This document shows positions 43,640 through 51,325 of a stretch of 56,341 nt of DNA, in pieces. The notes under the pieces are model-generated. The model was not told the DNA's origin, did no database searches, and was given only the letters and a program-made list of their open reading frames with translations. The stretch is taken from positions 1 to 56,341 of the forward strand of contig SCUS01000194.1 in assembly GCA_004297725.1 (NCBI GenBank). Direction: 5' to 3'. Every line of letters starts with the position of its first letter. Positions within the stretch are counted from its first letter, which is position 1. This stretch comes from Myxococcaceae bacterium. Its GTDB lineage: Bacteria > Myxococcota_A > Polyangia > Polyangiales > Ga0077539. The translations under genes were made by a program, and so were the position numbers.

Positions 43640-44488
43640 ATGACCCTCTCGACCGCAGGGCTGAAGTCCCTGATCACCTCCACCCGCAAGACCATGAAGG
43701 CGGGGGCTTCCTACATCCCCGATGCAAAGCTCCGCACCTCGCTGCTCGCCGAGCACGGCCGCGACGGCGTGCGGGTGCTGCTCGCCTGTGAGCACCCGGC
43801 GTGGGCGGCGGAGGTCGTCGAGCTCGGCCACCCGGAGTGCCCGTGGCCCGAGGCCGCCACACCCCTGGAGCTCGCCACGGCGGCCTTCGGTCCGCTCGCC
43901 CAGCACCTGCCCAGGCTGCTCAAGCGGCTCTCCGGCGCGACCCTCACCTGCGCCGTCCGGCACAAGCCCCAGGACGACGCGCCCGACCTGGGAGGGTGGT
44001 TCCTGGTGTACGCGCTGCCCGAGCGCTCGGGCCCGGTGCTCTGGATCGGAGGCCCCCCCGACCCCAACCCCGAGTTCACCGCCGAGGGCTGGGAGCTCCC
44101 CTCCGAGCTCCGCACCTTCTACCGCCAGCACAACGGCTTCGGCGTGCTGCTCGACGAGTTCGGCTGGACGGGCGTCTCCCCCGGGGTGCAGCCCTCGGTG
44201 CAGCTCGCGGTGCCGGCCCTCGACGCCAAGGTGAAGACCAGCGACCTGCTTCGCCTCTCGCGGGGCGAAGGCGACGCGGGCGAGGGCGGCTGGTGCTTCA
44301 CCCAGGCCAGGTCCGGCGCCCGGAAGAAGAAGCCCGGCGCACCCTCCGACGGGGCGCTATCCATCGTCGACTTCGACGACCGCCTCGGCATCCGAGGCGA
44401 GCCCGTCCCCTTCGACTTCCTGGGCTTCTTCGACCGCTGGATGGTCGGCGACCCGAAGGACGAGCTCCCCATCGCCGAGTCTCCCTGA
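43640..44488 (+). CDS. SUKH (SMI1/KNR4)-like protein
   Basis: The 282-residue protein has a signature typical of SUKH domains in its middle: ELPSELRTFYRQHNGFGVLL, then WTGVSPGVQPSVQL. The C-terminal third (SIVDFDDRLGIRG, PFDFLGFFDRWMVGD) also fits. SUKH proteins are best known as immunity proteins to polymorphic toxins, but many have other roles, and no toxin gene is nearby. ATG43640 is preceded by TAGAAG at eight bases. Family assignment is moderate, by eye. Confidence 0.6.
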   Translation: MTLSTAGLKSLITSTRKTMKAGASYIPDAKLRTSLLAEHGRDGVRVLLACEHPAWAAEVVELGHPECPWPEAATPLELATAAFGPLAQHLPRLLKRLSGATLTCAVRHKPQDDAPDLGGWFLVYALPERSGPVLWIGGPPDPNPEFTAEGWELPSELRTFYRQHNGFGVLLDEFGWTGVSPGVQPSVQLAVPALDAKVKTSDLLRLSRGEGDAGEGGWCFTQARSGARKKKPGAPSDGALSIVDFDDRLGIRGEPVPFDFLGFFDRWMVGDPKDELPIAESP

Positions 44489-44506
44489 CGCGCTAGAACC
44501 CCTCTC

Positions 44507-45469
44507 ATGTCCAGCGATCCCCCCGGAAGGCTCCACACGCTCCGCCGCGCGATCGGCGCCACGGTGGTCGACGGCTTCTTCCGAGGGGCCTCCCGCGCCG
44601 GGGCGCTTCACCCGCTGGCCGACCCGAAGGCCCACGGCGTCGAGCGCATCCGAGACATCCCCTACCTCGACGACGGCTCCCCGGCGCACCTCCTCGACGT
44701 CTACAAGCCCGCCGGCCCGGGGCCCCACCCCGTCCTGCTCTACATCCACGGCGGAGGCTTCCGCATCCTCTCCAAGGACACCCACTGGGTCATGGCCCTG
44801 GCCTTCGCCCGCCGCGGTTGGCTGGTCTTCAACGCCTCCTACCGCCTCGCCCCGGCCAACCCCTTCCCCGCCGGACTGGAAGACACCTGCGCCGCCTGGG
44901 AGTGGGTGCTGGCCCACGCCGCCCGCTACGGCGGAGACCCCTCCCGGGTCGTCGTGGCGGGCGAGTCCGCCGGGGCCAACCTGGTGACCTCGCTCGCCGT
45001 CGCGGCCTGCTACGAGCGCCCCGAGGCCTATGCGCGCAGGGTCTTCGACGCGGGCGTCCGGCCCCGCGCGGTGGTCGCCTCGTGCGGGCTCTTCCAGGTC
45101 TCGGACACCGCCCGCTACCGCCGCGACCACAAGCTCCCCTGGTGGATCGCCGACCGCGTGGAGGAGGTCTCCGACGCCTACCTCGGCGCCAGCACGGCGC
45201 CCTCCCTCGACCTGGCCGACCCGCTCTGCCTCTTCGAGCGGGCCGAGCGCCCGGCGCACCCGCTGCCCCCCTTCTTCCTCCCGGTGGGCACGGCCGACCC
45301 GCTCCTCCGCGACACCCGCCGCATGGCCCTCGCGCTAGACGCCCTCGGCGTCACCGCGGAGGCCCGGTACTACCCGGGCGGCATCCACGCCTTCCACGCC
45401 TTCGTCTGGCGCGCCCAGGCCCAGCAGTGCTGGCGCGACACCTACGACTTCCTCGACCGCCACGGGTGA
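44507..45469 (+). CDS. Alpha/beta hydrolase (esterase, HSL-like)
   Basis: The 320-residue enzyme has the hormone-sensitive-lipase-type motifs: oxyanion HGGG at 81-84, nucleophile S154 in GESAGAN, acid D264 in GTADPLL, and histidine H294 or H297 in GGIHAFHAF. It hydrolyses carboxyl esters; substrate unknown. There is no signal peptide, so it is cytoplasmic. ATG44507 is preceded by TAGAAC at seven bases, a leaderless-type arrangement. It follows the SUKH-like gene by 18 bases. Confidence 0.93.
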   Translation: MSSDPPGRLHTLRRAIGATVVDGFFRGASRAGALHPLADPKAHGVERIRDIPYLDDGSPAHLLDVYKPAGPGPHPVLLYIHGGGFRILSKDTHWVMALAFARRGWLVFNASYRLAPANPFPAGLEDTCAAWEWVLAHAARYGGDPSRVVVAGESAGANLVTSLAVAACYERPEAYARRVFDAGVRPRAVVASCGLFQVSDTARYRRDHKLPWWIADRVEEVSDAYLGASTAPSLDLADPLCLFERAERPAHPLPPFFLPVGTADPLLRDTRRMALALDALGVTAEARYYPGGIHAFHAFVWRAQAQQCWRDTYDFLDRHG

Positions 45470-45616
45470 GCTGAGCTCGCTCAGCAGAGAGCGGGTGAGC
45501 GCGTCGTAGCGCACCCGGTCTTCGCCGAGGAGCCTGTTGGCCCGAAGCAGCCGGGCGAGGGCCTTGTGCTCATCGACCCTGGAGAGCCATGCGCGTCGGC
45601 GTTCGTCGATGGGCAT
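45335..45616 (-). CDS. Small ORF converging with the esterase
   Basis: The 93-codon frame starts at ATG45616. Its first 49 codons (ERRRAWLSRVDEHKALARLL and LLGEDRVRYDALTRSLLSEL) end almost always in G or C and read as amphipathic helix, as a real gene would here. The last 45 codons run antisense to the esterase end and are unconvincing. It may be a real small gene with an overlapping tail, or a gene truncated by the esterase. No ribosome site is seen and no family recognised. Confidence 0.35.
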   Translation of the reverse strand: MPIDERRRAWLSRVDEHKALARLLRANRLLGEDRVRYDALTRSLLSELSSPVAVEEVVGVAPALLGLGAPDEGVEGVDAARVVPGLRGDAEGV

Positions 45617-45655
45617 CTGGACACGTGTTCAGTGCCACGGCCCGACGGCGCTTGT

Positions 45656-46222
45656 CTACGGGATCGCTGGGACGCTCCGCTGCGACCAGGGGTCGTCCTC
45701 GACGCCCGCGCGCAGGTTGACCTGCCTCGCCAGGGAGAACAGCAGGTCGCTCAGGCGGTTGAGGTAGATCTTGAGCTCGGTTCGGGCGCCCTCCGCCTCG
45801 GGGAGGCCCACCAGCGCCCGCTCGGCCCGGCGGCAGATGGTGCGCGCCAGGTGCAGCGACGCGGCGGCGGGAGTGCCCGCCGGGAGGATGAAGTTCTTCA
45901 GCGGCGGGAGCGCCGCCTCGCTCACGTCGATGGCCGCCTCGAGCTTCGCGATCTCCTGTTCGTCGAGCAGGGGGATCTTCAGCAGCGCCTCCTTGCCGGG
46001 CACCGTCGCCAGCTCGGCCCCGAGGTTGAAGAGCTCGCTCTGGATCGCGCTCAGCAGCACGTCGAGCTCCTCGCCGACGCCCGCGGCCCGCGCCACGCCG
46101 ATCGCCGCGTTGAGCTCGTCGATGGTGCCGTAGGCCTCCACCCGAGGGCTCGCCTTGGAGACCCGAGCGCCGCCAAAGAGCCCCGTCTGCCCGTCGTCTC
46201 CGGTCTTCGTATAGATCTTCAC
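45656..46222 (-). CDS. ATP:cob(I)alamin adenosyltransferase (PduO type)
   Basis: The 188-residue enzyme transfers adenosyl to reduced cobalamin to make coenzyme B12. It has the PduO N-terminal KIYTKTGDDGQTGLFGG (2-18), then VEAYGTIDELNAAIG, and the C-terminal CRRAERALVGL with YLNRLSDLLF. GTG46222 overlaps the fmt stop (GTGA), so it is coupled to fmt. No other cobalamin gene is in the window, so the fmt neighbourhood is probably accidental. Length is normal (about 190). Confidence 0.93.
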   Translation of the reverse strand: MKIYTKTGDDGQTGLFGGARVSKASPRVEAYGTIDELNAAIGVARAAGVGEELDVLLSAIQSELFNLGAELATVPGKEALLKIPLLDEQEIAKLEAAIDVSEAALPPLKNFILPAGTPAAASLHLARTICRRAERALVGLPEAEGARTELKIYLNRLSDLLFSLARQVNLRAGVEDDPWSQRSVPAIP

Positions 46223-47163
46223 GCGTCCCCCAGCATCGTCCCTGGCCGCAGCGGATGACCCGCGAGAAACTCCCTCGCGGCCAGTCGCTTCTTGTTCTCG
46301 AGCTGCAGCTCCGTAAGGGCCAGCAGGCCCTCTCCCGTCGCCACCCACACCCGGTCTCGGGTCACCGCGACCACCTCGCCCGGAGCGCCCGCGATCACCG
46401 TCGGCGCGTCATCGAGCCGGGTGGCGTGCACCATCAGCCGCCGCGCCCCGAGGGTCGTCGAGGTGCCCGGCCACGGGGTGAGCCCCCGCACCTGGTCGTG
46501 GAGCGCTCGGGCGGAGCGCTTCCAGTCCATCGCGGCCATCTCCCTGGTGAGCGGCGGCGCGAGCGTGTGGCGCGCGTGGTCCTGCGGAACCGGCGTGAGC
46601 AGCCCGGCGAGGTAGTGGCCGAGCTCCTCTTCGAGCAGCGTCACCCCCAGCGAGCAGAGCCGGTCGGAGAGCGAGGGGGAGGTCTCGTCGGGGTCGATGG
46701 GCGTCCGCCGGATGGAGAGCATCGGCCCGGTGTCCAACCCTTCGTCCATCTTCATCAGCGTCACGCCCGTCTCGGCGTCGCCCGAAAGGATCGACCACTG
46801 GATGGGCGCCGCCCCCCGGTGCCTGGGCAGCACCGAGGCGTGCACGTTGAGGCACCCGAGGCGCGGCGCGGCCAGCACGTCGGGCGGCAGGATGCGCCCG
46901 TAGGCGACCACCACCGCCACGTCGAGGGCGAGCTCGCGCATCCACTGGGCGACGGTGCCGTCTCGCAGCTTCACCGGCTGGAGGCACGGGATGCCGTGCT
47001 CCTCGGCGAAGCGCTTGACCGGAGGCGCGGTGACCACGTTGCCGCGGCCGACGGGCTTGTCGGGCTGACAGACGACGGACACCACATCGGCCAGCTTCGT
47101 GAGCGCGGCGAGGGGAGGGACGGCGAAGGCCGGTGTTCCGAAGAAGACGACGCGAGGGCGCAT
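46219..47163 (-). CDS. fmt: Methionyl-tRNA formyltransferase
   Basis: The 314-residue enzyme formylates initiator Met-tRNA using 10-formyltetrahydrofolate. The catalytic triad is visible in LNVHASVLPRHRGAAPIQW (N106, H108) and D140 in MDEGLDTG. The N-terminal FFGTPAFAVPPL and the C-terminal OB-like domain (PGEVVAVTRDRVWVATGEGL) complete it. ATG47163 sits 38 bases after def. Order def-fmt-adenosyltransferase. Confidence 0.96.
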   Translation of the reverse strand: MRPRVVFFGTPAFAVPPLAALTKLADVVSVVCQPDKPVGRGNVVTAPPVKRFAEEHGIPCLQPVKLRDGTVAQWMRELALDVAVVVAYGRILPPDVLAAPRLGCLNVHASVLPRHRGAAPIQWSILSGDAETGVTLMKMDEGLDTGPMLSIRRTPIDPDETSPSLSDRLCSLGVTLLEEELGHYLAGLLTPVPQDHARHTLAPPLTREMAAMDWKRSARALHDQVRGLTPWPGTSTTLGARRLMVHATRLDDAPTVIAGAPGEVVAVTRDRVWVATGEGLLALTELQLENKKRLAAREFLAGHPLRPGTMLGDA

Positions 47164-47201
47164 GAGGAGGTTGAAGGGGAGTCTAGACCGGGGAGGCGGC
47201 G

Positions 47202-47720
47202 TCAGGGGCGGGCGTCTTGGAGCGCGCGCTTCTTCATGTCGCGGTCGATCATGCGGCGCTTGAGGAGCGAGACGCGGTCGACCATCAGGGTGCCGTCGAG
47301 GTGGTCGTACTCGTGCTGCACGGCGATGGCGAGCAGCCCCTCGGCCTTGAGCTCGAAGACCTTGCCGTCGAGGCCGGTGGCGCGCACGGTGACCCGCTCG
47401 GCCCGCTCGATCTCCTCGTGGATGCCCGGGAAGGAGAGGCAGCCCTCCTCCCAGACGGTCTCGCCCTCGCGGTGGATGATCTCGGGGTTGATGAAGTAGT
47501 GCAGCTCGCTCGGGTCGTCGGTGCCGGAGGCCACGTCGATGACGAACACCTTGAGGGAGACGCCGATCTGGGGCGCCGCGAGGCCGACGCCCGGGGCGGC
47601 GTACATCGTCTCGGCCATGTCTTCACAGAGCGCGCGAACCTCGTCCGTGACCACGGTCACCGGCTCGGCCTTCACGCGCAATCGCTTGTCTGGATAACGG
47701 AGAATCGTTCGGATGGACAT
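47202..47720 (-). CDS. def: Peptide deformylase (second of two)
   Basis: The 172-residue enzyme has canonical motifs: GVGLAAPQ (44-51), EGCLSFPG (92-99), QHEYDHLDG with H136, E137, H140. It precedes fmt on the same strand, the standard def-fmt housekeeping arrangement, so this is more likely the main deformylase than the copy at 41939. AAGG precedes ATG47720 by a short distance. Divergent from apaG. Confidence 0.96.
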   Translation of the reverse strand: MSIRTILRYPDKRLRVKAEPVTVVTDEVRALCEDMAETMYAAPGVGLAAPQIGVSLKVFVIDVASGTDDPSELHYFINPEIIHREGETVWEEGCLSFPGIHEEIERAERVTVRATGLDGKVFELKAEGLLAIAVQHEYDHLDGTLMVDRVSLLKRRMIDRDMKKRALQDARP

Positions 47721-47815
47721 TGACCTTCACCTGTCCAGAGGACCTGCGGAGAACTAACGCGAGCAACCGTTGTTCGCAACCTGCGAGCCGCAGCCCGCTC
47801 GTGTATCGTGCCACC

Positions 47816-48199
47816 GTGTCGAACGCAGTCACGCGAGGAATCCGGGTGCAGGTGAAGAGCCAGTATCTGCCCGAGCGGTCGCAGCCGCGCCGTCAGCAAT
47901 ACGTGTTCGCGTACACCGTGACGATCCACAACGAGGGCGCCGAGACGGCGCAGCTGCGGTCGCGCCACTGGATCATCACCGACGCCGACGGCAACGTGCA
48001 GGAGGTGCGAGGCGACGGCGTGGTGGGAGAGCAGCCGACGCTGCCTCCGGGGAAGACCTTCGAGTACACCTCCGGGTGTTCGCTGCGCACCCCGCGAGGC
48101 ACCATGGAGGGCACCTACCAGATGGTCAACGACGCGGGCGACCGCTTCGACGCGCGCATCGCGCCCTTCACCCTGGCGCTGCCCCACAGCCTCAACTGA
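47816..48199 (+). CDS. apaG: ApaG family protein
   Basis: The 127-residue protein matches ApaG: TRGIRVQVKSQYLPERSQP, QYVFAYTVTIHNEGAETAQL, SRHWIITDADGNVQEVRGDG, VVGEQPTLPPGKTFEYTSG, GTMEGTYQMV. It is a small immunoglobulin-like beta protein of uncertain biochemical role (linked to Ap4A and protein-protein contacts). GTG47816 gives the usual length (E. coli 125). TATCGT ends six bases upstream, suggesting a leaderless start. Confidence 0.93.
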   Translation: MSNAVTRGIRVQVKSQYLPERSQPRRQQYVFAYTVTIHNEGAETAQLRSRHWIITDADGNVQEVRGDGVVGEQPTLPPGKTFEYTSGCSLRTPRGTMEGTYQMVNDAGDRFDARIAPFTLALPHSLN

Positions 48200-48227
48200 G
48201 CGCAGGGCACTCCGACAGCGGCGCGCG

Positions 48228-49481
48228 ATGAGGACTGGGCGCACGGCGGCGCTGGTGGTGCGGAGGGCGCTCGGATCGCCTCGCGACGTGGCCCGCGTGC
48301 ACGACGCGCTGCGAGCGGCGAGCCTCCGGGTGGGCGCCTCGCTGGCCGCGGCGCTGGGCGACGACCGCTGGGGCGTGGTGCTGCTGGCCGAGCGGCGAGG
48401 GGAGGTGGCGGGCGCCCTGGTGCTGCGCTGGGTGCGCTCGGTGGGCGACGGCCCCGAGGAGGCGCCCTCGACGGCGTGGGTGGAGCGCTGCTGGTCGGCG
48501 GACGACGACGCGACGGTGGTCGAGGCGCTGCACGAGGCGGCCTTCGCCGAGGCCGGGGCGAGGGGCATCGAGGCCCTGACCGGAGCCTTCCCTGCGCTGG
48601 CAGCCGAGGCTCCCTCGGAGGCGGCGGAGGCGCTCCCTGCGGAGGCGGTGGAGGGCCCCGAGCGCACGCTGGCCGAGGGGGTGCGCGCGAGGGTGGCGGC
48701 CCCGGCGGCGGCGCAGGAGATGGCGACGCTCTGGAGCGGGGCGCAGGCCTTCCGGGCGCGCTGGACGGCCGACCGCTCGAGGCTCCAGTGGACGACCGAG
48801 GGGGGCCTCGGATCGCGCGAGACCGACGACGGCGACGCGCTGCGCTTCGACGAGGCGACCCGCCGGCTGAGGGAGGTGTGGCTGACGCGTCCGCCTCGGG
48901 TGGCCTTCGACGAGGACCTCTGGCGCACGGCGATGGCCCTCCCGGAGGAGCAGGGCGCGCTCACGCTGGTGGAGGGGGAGGGCTTCGCGCTGCCGGCGAT
49001 GGAGGTCGGGGTGTTCGACCTGGGGCTCACGGGCTACGTGGCGCTGAGGGCGGAGGCCTTCGAGGCGGGCGCGGCCGCGCTCTCGCGATGGACGGCGCTG
49101 GCGATCTCGCCGGAGATCGGGCTGCTCTTCGACGAGGGCGGGCGGTGGTCGGGGTGGAGGGTGCGCGACCCGGTGGCGAGGGTGCGCCCGATGGGCTGGC
49201 CCGACGTGCAGGAGACCCCCATCCGGGAGGGCGCGGCGCGCGAGGCGCTGACGGCGCTGCTCTACGACTGGATGTGCATCGACGCGGGCGCGAGGGTGCG
49301 CCCCGACCTGGCGACGGACCCGGACGACATCGCCCACATGGTGTCGCTGCGGGCCCGCGCTCGTGCGCTCGCCGAGTCGGCGAAGCTGGTCGGCGACGAC
49401 GCGGTCGCGGGCGTGGCGGCCGACATCGCGGCGCACGTGCACTGGAGCTGGGGGTTCTTCCGGGTGCCGGAGAGCCCTTAG
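48228..49481 (+). CDS. Conserved-looking protein of unknown function
   Basis: The 417-residue cytoplasmic protein has no signal peptide. It is rich in Ala/Arg/Glu with alternating helical and strand-like segments (FALPAMEVGVFDLGLTGYVA; WGVVLLAERRGEVAGALVLR). Third positions are nearly all G or C, so it is coding. I recognise no domain. ATG48228 follows apaG by 28 bases; the stop overlaps the end of the facing JmjC gene by four bases. It could be a myxobacterial lineage-specific protein. Confidence 0.7.
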   Translation: MRTGRTAALVVRRALGSPRDVARVHDALRAASLRVGASLAAALGDDRWGVVLLAERRGEVAGALVLRWVRSVGDGPEEAPSTAWVERCWSADDDATVVEALHEAAFAEAGARGIEALTGAFPALAAEAPSEAAEALPAEAVEGPERTLAEGVRARVAAPAAAQEMATLWSGAQAFRARWTADRSRLQWTTEGGLGSRETDDGDALRFDEATRRLREVWLTRPPRVAFDEDLWRTAMALPEEQGALTLVEGEGFALPAMEVGVFDLGLTGYVALRAEAFEAGAAALSRWTALAISPEIGLLFDEGGRWSGWRVRDPVARVRPMGWPDVQETPIREGAAREALTALLYDWMCIDAGARVRPDLATDPDDIAHMVSLRARARALAESAKLVGDDAVAGVAADIAAHVHWSWGFFRVPESP

Positions 49482-50662
49482 CGGGCGATGGAGACGGCGC
49501 CCTCGCCGAGCAGGCGTCGCAGCAGGGTGAGCTTGCCCGGGTCGTCGAGGTCGTCGCCCAGGTCGGCCATGCGGAAGGGCCCCTCGTGGGTGAGGGCCGC
49601 GGTGAGCATCGGGGCGACCGCCGCGGGCCACCGGGTGCTGCGGCCGTCGACCGTGAGCACCAGCGCCTCGCCGTCGAGCGCGACCTCGGCGTGCACTCCG
49701 CCCCGGCGGGCGAAGACCGTCTCCGCGGTGATCGGGGTGACGGCGTCGATCATCAGGCCGGGGAGGTGCTCTTTGTGGTCGCGGTCGAACTGCGCGAGCA
49801 GGCGAGGGCTCACGTCGTCCCAGCGCATCGCGTCGATGAGCCGGTCGACCCTCGCTCGCATGGCCTCGCGGAGCGCGTCGACGCTGGCGTCGGAGCGCAG
49901 CGCCCCGAGGGGGAGACCCGCGCGCAGGTCGGGGTCGACGATCGCCTGCGCGGCGAGGGACTCGAGCAGCACCTCGGACCAGCGGAAGGCGTGCAGCCCG
50001 ATGGTCACGTGCATCGAGGGGCCGTCGTCGACGGCGACGGCGTCGTGCATGAGACCGCGAGGGATGTAGAGCACCCCGCCGGGCTGGAGCAGGAGCTCGG
50101 CGGTGCGCTCGCCGGGCTTCGTCGCGGCGGGATCGAAGCGCTCTCCGCGCATGGGCAGCCCCTTCGGGCTGTCATAGAGGCGCCACTGCTTCTGGCCGAT
50201 CACCTGCACCAGGATCACGTCGTGGCTGTCGTAGTGGGCCGCGAACCCTTGGGCGCCGCCGGGGGTGAGGTAGAGGTTGGCCTGGGCGTGGACGCGGAGC
50301 TCGGCCTCGAGCTGCGAGACCAGGGCGCGCACCCGGGGGCTGTACTGGTCGAGGTTGTTGATGATGATGGTGCCGCCCGCGGCGAAGAGCCGGGCGACGC
50401 GGATCGGGTCGACGAGGTCTTCGCCGTCCGTGTAGTCCTCGGGCTCGACGGGGTGGGTCGCGTTGACCACGGAGACGTCGGGGTGTCGGTTGACGCGGGT
50501 GGTGAGCATCGCGTCGACGGCCTCGAGGGAGACCAGCGAGGCGCGCGCCTCGTCGGGCCGCCCGAGTACGTGGAGGTGCTCGCGCTCCCAGTGGTGCTCG
50601 AGGAAATGCTGGAGGCTGTGCGGGGCGATGAGCCCCGCCAGGGTGGGAAAGCGCTCGCTCAT
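49478..50662 (-). CDS. JmjC/cupin-4 2-oxoglutarate oxygenase (ribosomal-oxygenase type)
   Basis: The 394-residue protein matches the cupin_4/RoxA (YcfD, Mina53, NO66) family: AAHYDSHDVILVQVIGQKQW gives the iron ligands H143 and D145, and YIPRGLMHDAV gives H206, with VLYIPRG as the second metal strand. An N-terminal cupin core is followed by a dimerisation/winged-helix-like C-terminus. Known members hydroxylate Arg or His of ribosomal proteins. It lies 29 bases after the TDSD-repeat gene on the same strand, and the gap is pyrimidine-rich with no ribosome site, suggesting coupling or re-initiation. Confidence 0.9.
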   Translation of the reverse strand: MSERFPTLAGLIAPHSLQHFLEHHWEREHLHVLGRPDEARASLVSLEAVDAMLTTRVNRHPDVSVVNATHPVEPEDYTDGEDLVDPIRVARLFAAGGTIIINNLDQYSPRVRALVSQLEAELRVHAQANLYLTPGGAQGFAAHYDSHDVILVQVIGQKQWRLYDSPKGLPMRGERFDPAATKPGERTAELLLQPGGVLYIPRGLMHDAVAVDDGPSMHVTIGLHAFRWSEVLLESLAAQAIVDPDLRAGLPLGALRSDASVDALREAMRARVDRLIDAMRWDDVSPRLLAQFDRDHKEHLPGLMIDAVTPITAETVFARRGGVHAEVALDGEALVLTVDGRSTRWPAAVAPMLTAALTHEGPFRMADLGDDLDDPGKLTLLRRLLGEGAVSIAR

Positions 50663-50691
50663 GGGGCGTGGAGGAGGGAGGTGGGAGGGGC

Positions 50692-51144
50692 TCAGCGGCA
50701 GTTGCGACCGCGGCCCGCGCCGTCGGCGTAGGAGCCGCTGTCGGAGTCGGTGCAGTTGCGTCGCACCGTCCCGCGACCGCGGCCGACGCCATCGGCGCCG
50801 GGGCCGCTGTCGGAGTCCGTCACGCCGGTGCTGCGGCGCACCCGGCCGCGACGCCCGCCGCCGCCGCGGCCGCAGTTGGACTCGTCGCCGGAGTCGGAGT
50901 CGGTGAGGCCGGTGTGGCCGCGGCCCGCGCCGTCGGCGTAGCGGCCGCCGTCGGAGTCGGTGCGCCCGGTGCGGCGCCGGCAGGCCTCGGCGTCCTCGGG
51001 CTTGAGCACCACCACGCCGATGGCCGCGCCGATGAGGGCGCCGATGGAGGCGAGCGCCGAGCGCCGGTGCACCGTCGGCACCTCCGTGATGTCCGAAGGG
51101 TCGAGGGTGATGGGCTTCTTCTCGGACGGATCGTTGTTGGCCAC
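50692..51144 (-). CDS. Small exported protein with four TDSD repeats
   Basis: The 150-residue protein starts at GTG51144, fixed by GAGGAGG nine bases upstream. Residues 26-45 (HRRSALASIGALIGAAIG) look like a twin-arginine signal and span, with AEA then Cys55 as a possible cleavage site. The rest is a repeat: TDSD at 62-65, 81-84, 109-112 and 132-135, each followed by SG or GG, often ADGxGRG, with Arg clusters and Cys at 55, 91, 131, 149. No enzyme motif. The adjacent oxygenase suggests it may be a substrate that is hydroxylated. No family recognised with certainty. Confidence 0.8.
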   Translation of the reverse strand: MANNDPSEKKPITLDPSDITEVPTVHRRSALASIGALIGAAIGVVVLKPEDAEACRRRTGRTDSDGGRYADGAGRGHTGLTDSDSGDESNCGRGGGGRRGRVRRSTGVTDSDSGPGADGVGRGRGTVRRNCTDSDSGSYADGAGRGRNCR

Positions 51145-51325
51145 GGCGCTAAACCTCCTCAAAAAGGAATCAGTGGGATCCCCAGACGGACGAGTTTCAC
51201 ACTCCCGGGGCGCAGCTTGTCAACGAGCTTGCAGCGAACCCGCGGTGAATGCTGACGGCGTCGAGGGAGTCCTCGGGGGGCTATGAATAAACGGGCGATG
51301 CGTCGAAGCTCGCGCGCGGCACGGC

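Noticed and set aside
45656..46222. Cobalamin riboswitch near the adenosyltransferase
   Set aside because: The gene is coupled to fmt by a four-base overlap with no leader, so there is no room for a riboswitch.
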